From Gnetum montanum (Eukaryota > Streptophyta > Gnetopsida > Gnetales > Gnetaceae): a stretch of 40,501 nt of DNA. Both the position numbers and the translations under genes were made by a program. Positions 11,871-21,499 of this stretch are shown one piece after another. Within the stretch, counting starts at the first letter, position 1; each line of letters opens with the position of its first letter. The notes under the pieces were generated by a model. It was given only the letters and a program-made list of their open reading frames with translations, made no database searches and had not been told where the DNA came from. The stretch is from the NCBI GenBank assembly GCA_015680685.1, contig MNCI01034058.1, positions 279,607 through 320,107 of the forward strand, in the 5' to 3' direction.

Positions 11871-12024
11871 GAAGAAACAAAGTTCGATGGTGTGCAAGGA
11901 ATCTACCCTCCAAGTGTGGACTACCCAAGTTGGTGAACCACATAATATTTATTGTGTTTTGTATGACAAGTTTGATTGCAATTTGGGAACTTATCAACTC
12001 GCTTCTAAGTTCTTGATCCTCAAG

Positions 12025-12036
12025 TGGTATCAGGGC
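12025..12036 (+). promoter_or_regulatory. Primer binding site for initiator methionine tRNA
   Basis: TGGTATCAGGGC differs by one base from the usual TGGTATCAGAGC complementary to the 3' end of plant initiator tRNA-Met. It lies two bases after the LTR end and 42 bases before the gag start codon. Confidence 0.9.
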
Positions 12037-12077
12037 TTGGTACTCTTGCACTAGACAACAACCTTCAAGAGTGAACT

Positions 12078-12764
12078 ATGGAGGGAACATCCTACTCAAG
12101 GCCACCAATGTTTAACGGATTTAATTTTGCCTATTGAAAGGTGAGGATGCAAGGCTTCTTTGAGTCAATGGAGTTTGAGGTTTGGGAGTCCATCCTCGAG
12201 GGATACACACCACCTATCAATCGTGCAACAAAGGCCCTCAAACCACAGAGCAAGTGGACATTAGAAGAAAGAGATAAGTTTATGTATGATTCCAAAGCAG
12301 AAAATTGTTTATATTGTGCATTAAATAAGTTTGAATTCAATAGGATAGCTAGATGTAGAACTACTAAGGAAATTTTGGAAACCTTAGAAGCTACCTATGA
12401 AGGCACATCCATAGTTAAACAATCTATACTTTTAGTCTTACAAAGTGAGTATGACAAACTCAAAATAAGAGAAGGAGAAAACATAAAAGACTATTTCTCT
12501 AGGGATAATGATATAGTTGTAGCAATTAGGGGTATAGGTAAGGAATTGCCTAAAATTGATGTAATAATAAAGGTGATTTGAACTCTCCAACCTAAGTTTA
12601 GACCTAAGGTTACAACTATGGAACAAATTAGGAATTTTTTAGTCTTAAAATTTGAGGAACTTCAAAACACTCTTATTGCTTATGAAATGAATCTCATAAC
12701 CAAAGGGGTAATAAAAGAAAAATCCATTACCTTGGAATTAGCATCCAAAAAGAGGAACCCATAA
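12078..12764 (+). pseudogene. Copia-type gag (N-terminal part), broken by stops
   Basis: Structural polyprotein that forms the virus-like particle. The start at 12078 gives MEGTSYSRPPMFNGFNFAY, the standard opening of plant copia gag; the next codon, expected to be Trp of the conserved YWKVRM, is TGA (12135-12137). After it come KVRMQGFFESMEFEVWESI, WTLEERDKF, KEILETLEATYEGT and ENIKDYFSR, corresponding to the UBN2/gag-polypeptide domain. A second in-frame stop lies at 12579-12581, after which the frame continues (LQPKFRPKVTTMEQI) to 12764. About 228 codons in one frame with two internal stops, so decay is moderate. It follows the LTR and primer site directly. Confidence 0.9.
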
Positions 12765-13900
12765 GATTAAGAAGTGAACAAAGGATTTTAGGAAAAAGGG
12801 GTTAGAACTTCTATTAATAAGGATTCAACCAATCCAACACCAAAGGAAAGGTTATAAATAAGAATTATTTAAACTCTAATTTTGATTATTTTTCAATGGA
12901 ATGTTGGATTTGTGGTGAAAGAGCCTATGTGACCTTTGAATGTCCTAGTAATGGTAGGAAATGATATGGATACAAAAAAGACCAATCTTTACACAAGCTA
13001 GGATCGTGAAGAACCAAATGATGATGTGGATGATGATGCAAAAGATTCCCATCTCATTTGTATGGCCCTCATAGATGATAGAACTAGTCTATCATATGAT
13101 GATCAATCTAAAAATGATAAAGAAAGGTATGACATTTTGTGTAAGGAACTTCTATCATTTCAAAGTCTCTGTATAAAGTTAGATCGATAATGTAAAATAA
13201 AGGATCAAGATATTTCTTCACTAAATATAAAGACTTTAGATCTCACAAAAGAAATCTTAGACCTAAGGGCTAAGAATAAAAAACTAACGTTGACTTATAA
13301 ACAAGCTAACAAAGAACTTTTAGAAACTAAACTTATAAATAAAAGGCTGGTCAAAGGAAAGGAATCTCTCGAAATAGTTATTGGGCAAGAAAGAAGTCCA
13401 AATGATAAAAGTGGACTAGCTTGTTGTCAATAAGAAAAAGCATAAAAAACATCAAAACAAAAGACTTCTTCAAATGTTGAGGTAATCACTATCACTCCAT
13501 TTAGCCAAAAGGTTATTTGAAATTATAATAACCTTTATCCAAATATAAAGGTTAGGTTCCATTATTACAATAAATTTGGACATAAGCAATAAGATTGTCA
13601 TTTGAAGTGTTATCATATGAATACGTGGACATATCACAAAACTCCTTAGTCTTATCAAAATATGTGTAGGATAAGAGGATAAATGGAAAGGAAATGAGGA
13701 AGGTATGGAGAATTAAAAAAAAGGAAGATGATAATAAGAAAATCCTCTTAAATGGGTTTGTTAAAAGGAGTCAATCCTTGGAAATAGATGAAATCTATAT
13801 GAAAGGAGATAAGGGATCTCATTGTCAAGCTTTATAGACATTTCTTTCTCCTCTTCATCAAGAAAGATAATTAGAGGCAAGTATTTAATTCACTATCTTT
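12765..13900 (+). pseudogene. Copia-type gag C-terminal part with two decayed zinc knuckles
   Basis: At 12903-12944 the frame reads C-W-I-C-G-E-R-A-Y-V-T-F-E-C: a CX2CX4HX4C zinc knuckle in which His is now Tyr, a single C-to-T change. An acidic stretch (EEPNDDVDDDAKDS) and a coiled-coil-like Lys/Leu-rich stretch (about 13100-13400: LDLTKEILDLRAKNKKL, ELLETKLINKRL) follow. Near 13551-13600 a second knuckle-like block (YNKFGHKQ, stop, DCHLKCYH) has lost Cys residues. Beyond 13690 only fragments remain (GFVKRSQSLEIDEIY). No protease, integrase or RT of this element is found, so it is truncated. Non-autonomous origin is possible. Confidence 0.7.
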
Positions 13901-13958
13901 AAGACTATAATACTTGGTAGCCATTACTCAGCCTTCTCTTGTTGAACCCCATGTTGCT

Positions 13959-14028
13959 AAGACATCTTCATGAAGATGTCTTCTATGAGACATCTACTTT
14001 CCAAAAGAGTGTATACTTTGAGACATCT
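13959..14028. repeat. AGACATCT boxes and a perfect 24-bp palindrome
   Basis: Positions 13959-13982 form an exact palindrome: AAGACATCTTCA joined to TGAAGATGTCTT. Two more direct boxes follow, AGACATCTAC at 13988 and 14021. This cluster ends 43 bp before the LTR at 14071. The matching cluster at 39547-39626 lies just beyond the other LTR of element 2, so the two could be one locus split by that insertion. Confidence 0.75.
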
Positions 14029-14070
14029 ACTCCTAAAAGGATACATATTCCTATATCTCCTTTTGTTGCT

Positions 14071-15623
14071 TGTTGGACTTGGAAAATTTGATTACAAGAA
14101 TGGAAACCAAAAATCCCAAGTGTTGAAACAGTTTTAATCTTGAATTCCAAGGGCCTCTAGAAATGGGATGCAAGGTGCCCTCGACAGTCTTGTTGATCAT
14201 TGAAGGACTTACAGATGTGTAAATGCAAATGGCAATGAAAATGTAAATGCAAACATAAATGAAATTGAAAATGAAAATGAACATGAAAATGTAAATAGAA
14301 ATGAAATTAAAGTTGTAGATCCAAAATGAAAATGGGCATGGAAATGAAAATGTAAAATAAAATTTGGACAGCCTAAACTATAACTTTATTGAAATGGGAA
14401 ATAAAGAATAAGGTTCACAAAGTACAAATTTTGCGCTAAGATTTTAAGAAGTTTCTTAAAAGAGCTTGAAGTTTGTTGGAGATGGCAAGCTATGTTCCAC
14501 ATCAATTCCATGATTTGGATTCTTTCCAACTCTAATTTTCGACAACTTCCTATTGGTTTTCATTGGAATCAATAATGTGGTTACAAATGGTATTTCACTT
14601 TTGGTGCAATGGTATTACTTTGGAGTCTCTATTCCTAGCATAGTATTTTTTTGCTACCAAAGTGATTACAAGATTGCAAAGGCTTTCTGGCTGGAAAAAT
14701 GTAAAAATGCTAATGCTTATGTCCAGTTTCGAATGAAATAAGGTGTTCACATTGGGTTTATATAGGATAGAATTGACTATTTTTTGGTTTATGCACCATT
14801 GTAATGATTGTTGAAAAATTGGTATCAATTTGTAGGCTACAACAGTTACAATTTTTAGCATAGTTACCATTTATAGTAAGTTTGAATACATCATAGCTAC
14901 AAAACCCATCCATATACTATAAATAGTAAATGGACTTTTGTGACTATGTTGACACCATCCTCACTAAATTAGCTTTTGTGGATTACACTGAGGTTGTTGG
15001 AAATGCCAAAATTTGTGGAAAATGTGGAAAAAGTTGGAAGTGATGGAAGATGTTAAGAACTATAGAAACAGTTGGAAAATGTTGATCCCATTGGGAAATG
15101 TTGTTCTCATTAGGAAATGTTATTTCCATTAGCCTTTTGCAATTGCCAAAGACTTGGGATGACTACATTGGCTACTATTTGAAAAATGAAAATGGAAATG
15201 AAAAATGCCACCAATTTTGAAATGGAAAATCCCAATAGTTCCAACGTTGGATTTCCATTGGGTTTTGGTGATGACTACATTGGATTGGAATTGGAAAATC
15301 CCATCACCTTCAAGAATGGAATATAGCTTCCTAGATGGTATTGATGATGCCAATGTAGTTAGGGCTATACCCCTACAAAAACCCATGAAAATGCTAATTT
15401 TGGCCATTCCCAAAGCATTTTCGCCTTCCCAAGACCAAATATAGACATAAGGTACCTTTTTCCATGTGGGAAGTGAGGAAACAACTTTTGATGCATTTTT
15501 CAACCCCAAAAAGTTGAAGTATGCAAGATTGTAGCTCATGGACTACATATCTCACATTTACAATAAAATTTATTCTCAAGTTGAAAAATGGGATTTACAA
15601 CATGAATTTTTGATGGTGTTTCA
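14071..15623 (-). repeat. 3' LTR of element 2 (1553 bp)
   Basis: On the plus strand it starts TGTTGGACTTGGAAAATTTG and ends GGTGTTTCA, next to the polypurine tract; TG...CA termini are intact. It aligns over its full length with 37991-39538. Read minus, CTATATAAACCC (about 14757-14770) is a TATA box, so U3 is about 14770-15623. U3 holds several GACTAYRYTGG boxes (14940, 15165, 15275 and an inverted CCAATGTAGT at 15349). An AAATG-rich low-complexity patch lies at 14220-14350. The ORFs in this stretch are not genes. Confidence 0.85.
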
Positions 15624-15640
15624 TTGGTTCCTCTTTGTTG
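15624..15640 (-). promoter_or_regulatory. Polypurine tract of element 2
   Basis: Read minus: CAACAAAGAGGAACCAA, abutting the LTR start TGAAACACC. Confidence 0.7.
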
Positions 15641-16715
15641 ATGTTTGGAGGATTGACCCAAGAGACATTGACAAAGAATACAAAACACCACTATAGGTCC
15701 ATCACCAACGTTTCCCCTCCACGCTTGATTCAATAGTGTTGAGCTATACCCAAGAGGGCTTGTGATGATGGGATAAGATTATGGTAAAGGTTATTGCTGG
15801 CTATAGGAAAATGGTATGGGGTTAATAATGAGTTCCAAACGTTGACATCATGGTTATGATATGGAATTAACATGTTGATTGATTGATAAAGGCTTTATAC
15901 TTTTTGTTTTCAAATGTTGGTTATTTGACAATGCATTTAAGGAATCAATGCCTCACTTGAAGGTTTCTTTGGTTGTTAGGCTCCTTCCTTTCCATGTTTG
16001 GGGCCATGTTTTGTCCTTTTGAGCTTCACTAGCCATTTAGCCTCTTGGAAATTTGCTTCCCATTTTGTTTTTATTGTTTTTTATGGGGTAAAACCTTCAT
16101 TGGATTTCTTTATCAAGGTGATTTTGAGTTGATTTTCCCATTGAGTGAGATGTGTTATACTCAAGAGAATTGATGGTCTTTCCATTGAATGAGTTGTGTT
16201 ACATTCAAATGGACTTAATAAGTGGAGTATGATAAAGGGATGTCATATGGCCATAATGCATGAGTGTCACACATTGGTCATCATTTTTGCTTAAGGTGAG
16301 GAAGGTTATATCAGGCTATGGGATTAGGCTCAAGGAAATGGTAATGGAAATGATATGAAATAAGCACTATTGGTATGATAAGATAAACTCATCGGTCTTG
16401 TGTATTGAGGTCACTAGTAACTTGTGTAATGAGTTGCACCCTTGCAATGACATCTAGGCTTCATCCTAAAATCATAACTCCAAAAGGACAAGAAAAGAAA
16501 CCAAGGAAAATGTGTTGTTATAGTACAATGAATAAGGCCATACAAAATAACCAACAAACTAGGCCACCAAAGGTCATCAATGTTTCAAGGTTTTGCAATT
16601 CATTTGTCATGCAAAATAGAGAAAGATCGCTCTTGCTATTTGTTGTAGATGTTGTTGATGTCGATGGTTGGCTAGCATTGGCTACATGTAGTAATGTTTT
16701 AGATAGGTATGGTTG
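15641..16715 (-). other. Noncoding stretch between integrase and 3' LTR, element 2
   Basis: Aligned with 4814-5870. No coding frame is convincing on either strand; the plus-strand open frame at 16405-16716 has no recognisable motif and lies in the part conserved with element 1 only as noncoding sequence. Confidence 0.6.
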
Positions 16716-17634
16716 ACCAGACTAGCCAACTCATTTCCATCCATGTATACTATCTAGTAGGCCCCATTGTCATAGGCCTTGGTGATTAAAAAAGATCCTT
16801 TCCAATTGGTTAAGACCTTGTTTGCATGCTCATCAATGATCTTGAGAACCATGTCTCCTTTCTTGATCTTGTGTTTGCCCAAGTTATGGTGATGTTCCTA
16901 TTTCTACCTCTCTTGGTAGCACTCAATGTGAGCAAACATTTGCATTCATTGCTCCTCCACTGAGTCTAGGTTCATGGTACACATCTCTTTGTTCTATTCA
17001 TTATTTATGAAGTTGGATAAGACTACTCGAAGAAATTGTGCCTATAATTCAGGAGGCAAAACAACTTTAGAATCATAAACAAGGCTATATAGGGTTACAC
17101 CTATTGTGGTTTGATATGTTGTTCGATAGGCCCAAAGTGCATGGACAAGCTACTCGTGTGACTTGCATTTGCTATTGTTCAACATTTTCTTGAGAAAGTT
17201 TATGATATCCTTATTGCTTACTTCCACTTGTCCATTAGCCTAAGGGTAATAAGGTGATGAGAAAGAATGCTTAATTCCTAGGCCATGATAAAAGTCTTTT
17301 GTTTCTTAGCTACTAAACCATGGTATATTATTTGTAACTATGATCATAGGTATGCCAAAATAGGCTATAGTGTTGTCTAGTATGAATCTACAGATTTGTT
17401 TAGATGTTTTCCTTCTTAGGGGGATAGCTTCAACCCACTTTGTAAAGTATTTGATTGCAGTGATGATAAGGCTATACCCTATAGAAGACTTAGGCATTAT
17501 AGGTTTGATGATATCCAACCCCCAATGTTGAAACAACCAAGTAATCTGAGTGGTGTGCAACTCAGTTGTTGGTACATGTATAAGATTACTATGCTGTTGG
17601 TAGGTGTCACAAGTTTTAACCTTCTATAGATAAT
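16716..17634 (-). pseudogene. Integrase of element 2, C-terminal part and core
   Basis: 17560-17306 reads HWGLDIIKPIMPKSSIGY, YFTKWVEAIPLRRKTSKQI and YFGIPMIIVTNNIPWF: the integrase core with its first catalytic Asp (GLDII). The second, normally in SDNGPQF, is Asn (TNNIPWF), so the enzyme is dead. Downstream on the minus strand come ALWAYRTTYQTTIGVTPYS, PYSLVYDSKVVLPPEL and FLRVVLSNFINNE. Then KKGDMVLKI, NWKGSFLITKAYDNGAY and YLKHYY form the usual C-terminal end. The N-terminal part is cut off at 17635 by a solo LTR and resumes beyond 18417. Confidence 0.9.
17630..17634 (+). repeat. Target-site duplication ATAAT, left
   Basis: ATAAT immediately before TGATGAG, repeated exactly at 18413-18417. 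Confidence 0.9.
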
Positions 17635-18412
17635 TGATGAGTGGCGAGGTACCCCTACACTCAACCATACGAATATGAGCATTACATGCGTGATCTGGTC
17701 GAACTCAAAGGACTAAGTGCTTACACGCCTTATGGAACACTTAAGGTTAATCAATCATTGTCTTCCTAGACTTATTTGTATTGTCACGGTTGTATGGTTA
17801 AGTAAGTCTGAGGTATATGATTTTTATAACTTTTATCTTGTTAACACCTATGCTAAGAGAGGAAAGGGTGAAGAGACTAAGTAACTAACTTTCACTAACT
17901 AAGCTTTAATCATCCTAGCATCAGTATCCATTCCCACTTGCCGTACACAACCTAAACTAGTGCAATGCTACTGGGATTACCAAACGCTATTCGTTACTGG
18001 GTTACTAAGCGTAGCACATGTGCTCAAAGTGGTCGTACTGAATGCACTTAACTAGGAGTTGAGGGTTGAAAGAGATTAATTATCTAAGAAATCATTTAAG
18101 CATTTAAAATTAATTAAATCCTAATTAGATTAGTCCATGCACTGCAAGGTTTATCAGAAAGTTCATCTTTATTTATGTACAAAAATGTGTGCTCAGGTTC
18201 AAATTGCTCAAATAAATATCCGTTCACTTTGAGACTCCTACTGCGGGAACATGGAAATTATTCTATCTCTGGAATGGTAAAATTGCTAGAGTTTAGCTAA
18301 GGGTCTAGATCTAGATGATCTTACAAGGGATAGCTGCCTCTTATTTATAGACAAGATGACAGGCTGCAATATCACGTACACGATATCGCAGGGGCTGATG
18401 CGCATCCCATCA
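17635..18412 (+). mobile_element. Solo LTR (778 bp) inside integrase of element 2
   Basis: Starts TGATGAGTGGCG and ends GCGCATCCCATCA, so the termini form an imperfect inverted repeat with TG...CA ends. It is flanked by perfect ATAAT duplications. Element 1 has uninterrupted sequence at the equivalent site (about 6790-6810), which proves insertion. TTATTTATAG at 18341-18350 is a plausible TATA box, giving plus orientation. There is no internal region, so it is a solo LTR left by recombination. I count about 17 CpG in 778 bp, while the flanking ~700 bp of integrase has about three, consistent with a younger insertion. A diverged relative is at 1-230 (minus). Confidence 0.92.
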
Positions 18413-18417
18413 ATAAT
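18413..18417 (+). repeat. Target-site duplication ATAAT, right
   Basis: Exact copy of 17630-17634, directly after CCCATCA. Confidence 0.9.
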
Positions 18418-19525
18418 CACTTTCCATATAGGGCTAGTAATAATCTATCCATCTGATCTTAGAAACCATGGCTCTAGGTCCTATATACCACCATACGTGT
18501 CCTCATGAACCTACTCTATGATTATGTAGACTTCATTTTTACCCAAGCATACTAACAATATGCCATCATAGAACTATTGACATGATGTATTATTTCCTAC
18601 AGTAAAATATTATTTTGATCATTTATGTACAATGTCCTTTTGAGTAGCAATAAGGCCTTGTGAAGATTAACCATGCATAAGGTAAAACTTGATATTGTCA
18701 TACCACTTCTTTATAAGAGTAGTATGAACTATGACCACAAAGGTATCCTCAGTGCTCTGCATGATGGAAATAACATAGCCCATAGTCAAGGTGGGCAACT
18801 TACTAAACACATCTATTATCACAATGAATTCTTATTTTTGGGTATGTGTTGGATATCGACCATAGAATTCTTGTTTTTGGGTATGTGTTGGATATCAATG
18901 TTTGTAAATTATTGTAATAGTTGCTTTCCTATGTCATATTAAGGTTGCAAGTGTTTGGCCTTACATGCATAAACCTTCATTACTTGGTTAACCACAAGTT
19001 GTGAATTTCCTTTGATCATTAAGTGCTTTATTCCTAGGTCATGAGCTACCATCATTTTTTTGATTATACCATCATACTCCACCATATTGTTGGTGCATGA
19101 AAATTCAAAATGATTAGCAAAGGATTGGATTTCACCAGATCAGAATGTTATGATGGTAGCAGCACTGGCCCCATGAGTAGTTGAGGCTCCGTCAAAGTGC
19201 ATGACTACCTCATAATCCTTGGGCACTTGGTTAACAATGTTAACATGTTCATCAGGAAAATTAGGGTCAATGGTTGCGTGGTCATCAATAGGCAACATTG
19301 TAAGTTGTACAACTATAGTTTGATCTTTTGTTGAGGATTGGGAGATATCATGAAGGTCAAACTCTACTATTATGGCTTTCCATTGAGCTATATGGATACT
19401 TTCATAGATGTTGATTTCTATGGCTCTAAGCACATTATCTTTGCAAATGACATTGACTTGGCTCCTAAAGAGGTAGCATCTCCACTTCTTCAATGAGAAG
19501 ACTAGTGCTAGACAATACTTTTGCA
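18418..19525 (-). pseudogene. Dual RNase H block and integrase N-terminus, element 2
   Basis: 19526-19140 is open and carries the first RNase H (CLALVFSLKKWRCYLF, AQWKAIIVEFDLHD) and the start of the second (YEVVMHFDGASTTHGASA), with the conserved FDGA retained. The remainder of the second RNase H and the integrase N-terminus run through 18420-19140 in broken frames, aligned with 6800-7440 of element 1. At 18829-18899 a 37-bp segment (GGGTATGTGTTGGATATC) is tandemly duplicated, a local lesion absent from element 1. Confidence 0.8.
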
Positions 19526-20335
19526 CTTCGGTGTATCAGGTCTCATGGGAAATTAATGCATGGCTAAGGTAGTATACTAGAAATTTTGCTCCATAATCTC
19601 ATTTTTGATAGAGTAGAGAGGCAATAGACATGTTAGAGATAGCAAGGTAGATGTAAAATGGTTTGTCCTCTTATGGTGGATAGACTGTCGGTAGTTGTGC
19701 CAATTCTTGCTTAAGGTTTTCAAAGGCTTCTTGGCATTGAGTCTTCCACTCATACTAAACTCCTTCCTTATGCTAGTGTTCATGGATTGTAACTTATTTG
19801 TAAGCTTAGCAATAAACCTACAGATAAACTAGAACTTACCTTGTAATCCCTGAAGCTCTAAGGTTAGCTAGTATTGTCAAGTTGGATATAGCGCTAACCT
19901 TATCAAGATTGATACATATTGTTACCTTGGATACCATAATTCCAAGCATCTTACTAGTTTTGATGCCAAAAACACACTTCTTGGGATTAAGCATAAAATC
20001 ATACTTAAGGCATCATTTGAGTACAATGTTGAGGTCACACACATGGTCATTGACCACTTTGAACTTAACAACTATATCATCTACGTAATCGTTGAGCAAA
20101 CCTAGCATGTAAACACTAAAGATATATGTCATAACTATTTGGTAGATTGCCCCTACATTATTTAGGCCAAAGGACATCATGGTATAGCAAAAGGTACCCC
20201 AAGGTGTCATGAAGGTCATCCTGAGTTGATGCTCTAGGTTAATCCTAATCTAGTTGTATCCTAAGAATCCATCCATAAAGGATAATAAGGCATGCCCAAC
20301 TGTAGTATTAATAAGTTTATCAATACTAGGAAAAG
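19526..20335 (-). pseudogene. Reverse transcriptase remnant, element 2
   Basis: 20219-20013 reads MTPWGTFCYTMMSFGLNNVG, AIYQIVMTYIFSVYMLG and LNDYVDDIVVKFK: RT motifs with the catalytic YVDD kept. N-terminal RT (equivalent to the element 1 MDGFLRYNQ motif) lies near 20270 out of frame. Thumb and connection sequences (19880-20000, 19526-19790) are recognisable only by alignment to 7870-8370. Confidence 0.88.
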
Positions 20336-20927
20336 AAAAATCATCTTTGATAGTTTCCTTATTTATATATCAAAAATATATGCAAATATGTATATTCCCA
20401 TTTCTCTTAGGAACTACCACTATGTTGGACACCATTTTGCATATTCAACAAATCTAATGAAACTAGCTTAGTATAATTTTATGATTTCATCGTGAACTAC
20501 CAAGGCCAAATCAGGTATGATCTTGTGAACTTTTTACTTAACTATTCTCATACTAGGATCAAGTATGATGTTGTGTTGGACTAAACATGGGTTCAGGCTT
20601 AGCATATCTTCATATGACCAAGAAAAGACCTTAATGTTATCTTGTAGGACATTGGTGATGTCTTGAGTCTATTGATGTTCCTATGAGGAACTTAGTTTTA
20701 GTGTTTTTTTTTTCACCACTATGTGTCATGAAAGGAAACTCAACTAAAGAGTCTTCAATAATGTCACCAGCATCAAGGTCAAGGATTTTAACTAGGTTTT
20801 TAGGACATTCTAGAGGTTTCTCTATTAAGGCTATGTGGTCAACAAGACTCTCAGGCTCAACATCTAGGTAATTAGGATCAATGCATCTTTCAACATCATT
20901 GTGGGATCCACTTAGGCTCAAAGGCAA
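20336..20927 (-). pseudogene. Pol segment upstream of RT, element 2
   Basis: The open frame at 20927-20637 begins MPLSLSGSHNDVERCIDPNY and contains LVDHIALIEKPLECPKNLV and LDAGDIIEDSLVEFP. It aligns with 9040-9290 of element 1. The N-terminal part of RT follows in another frame. No protease or gag motifs precede it. The acidic, hydrophilic composition suits the linker before RT in Tat elements; identity rests on position. Confidence 0.6.
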
Positions 20928-20939
20928 GGTGATTTACTT

Positions 20940-21490
20940 TCAAGTGTTCATACTCTAATCTTACATGTCAACCATACCCACTTTAAGTGGCACCTAGGTA
21001 AAATAAGTAAATAATGCCAAAATGATGTAAAATACCTTAGTACATATGTAGACACATGCTATCCCAATGTCAAACAAAATGAAAGAAAGGTCAACCAAGG
21101 CTATGGAATGTAGGTGAACACAAATAAGTGGGATAAAGAACAAAAAGGTCAAAAAAGATAAATCACCATGAAAGCATGGGAAACAAGGTCAAATATGAAG
21201 AATAAGATTATACTTTTACCAATTTAGGTTGTGGTAGGCTATGGTTACATGGTATTAAATGATGATTAAGGATGGTCAAACCCCATCACTTAACACTAAT
21301 CAAGGGCTACACAAAGGTTAGTGAAGGCCATAATAGAGAAAATAAGGAGGATATGATGAAATTAAGATGATGTAGAGGCTAGATAAGGTCAAATGATGGT
21401 AATTATGGTCAACAATGCACAACCAAGTCAAAAAAAGTCAAAATAACATGAAACAAGGTTAAATTAGCTTAAATGAAATACTTGTGGCAA
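20940..21490 (-). other. A-rich low-complexity leader upstream of pol, element 2
   Basis: Counterpart of 9340-10265. Contains GTCAAA-type short repeats and AATGATGCCAAAATGATG. No coding frame or gag motif is visible. Confidence 0.6.
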
Positions 21491-21499
21491 AACTTAGTT

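Larger units (their letters stand above)
11161..12022 (+). repeat. 5' LTR of a copia-type element (left end uncertain)
   Basis: The right end is fixed by a primer binding site two bases beyond ...GATCCTCA at 12022. The left end is a guess at TGAGGAGAAGG (11161), because it forms an inverted match to the terminal TTGATCCTCA (TGAGGATCAA). A TATA box (TATAAATA) lies at 11407-11414. U3 carries four AGATGTCT/AGACATCT boxes (11240, 11260, 11288, 11361). The 3' part contains a ~106-bp tandem duplication. No 3' partner LTR is recognisable in the window. Confidence 0.5.

Noticed and set aside
13900-14070. 3' LTR of the copia-type element
   Set aside because: Only the AGACATCT boxes are shared with the 5' LTR; the remaining sequence does not align.
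14553-15733. Several frames on both strands
   Set aside because: Nearly all of it lies inside the LTR at 14071-15623, the rest in the polypurine tract and noncoding flank; aligned positions in 37991-39538 do not conserve the frames.
16405-16716. 103-residue plus frame
   Set aside because: Antisense to the noncoding stretch before the LTR; no motif and not conserved in element 1.
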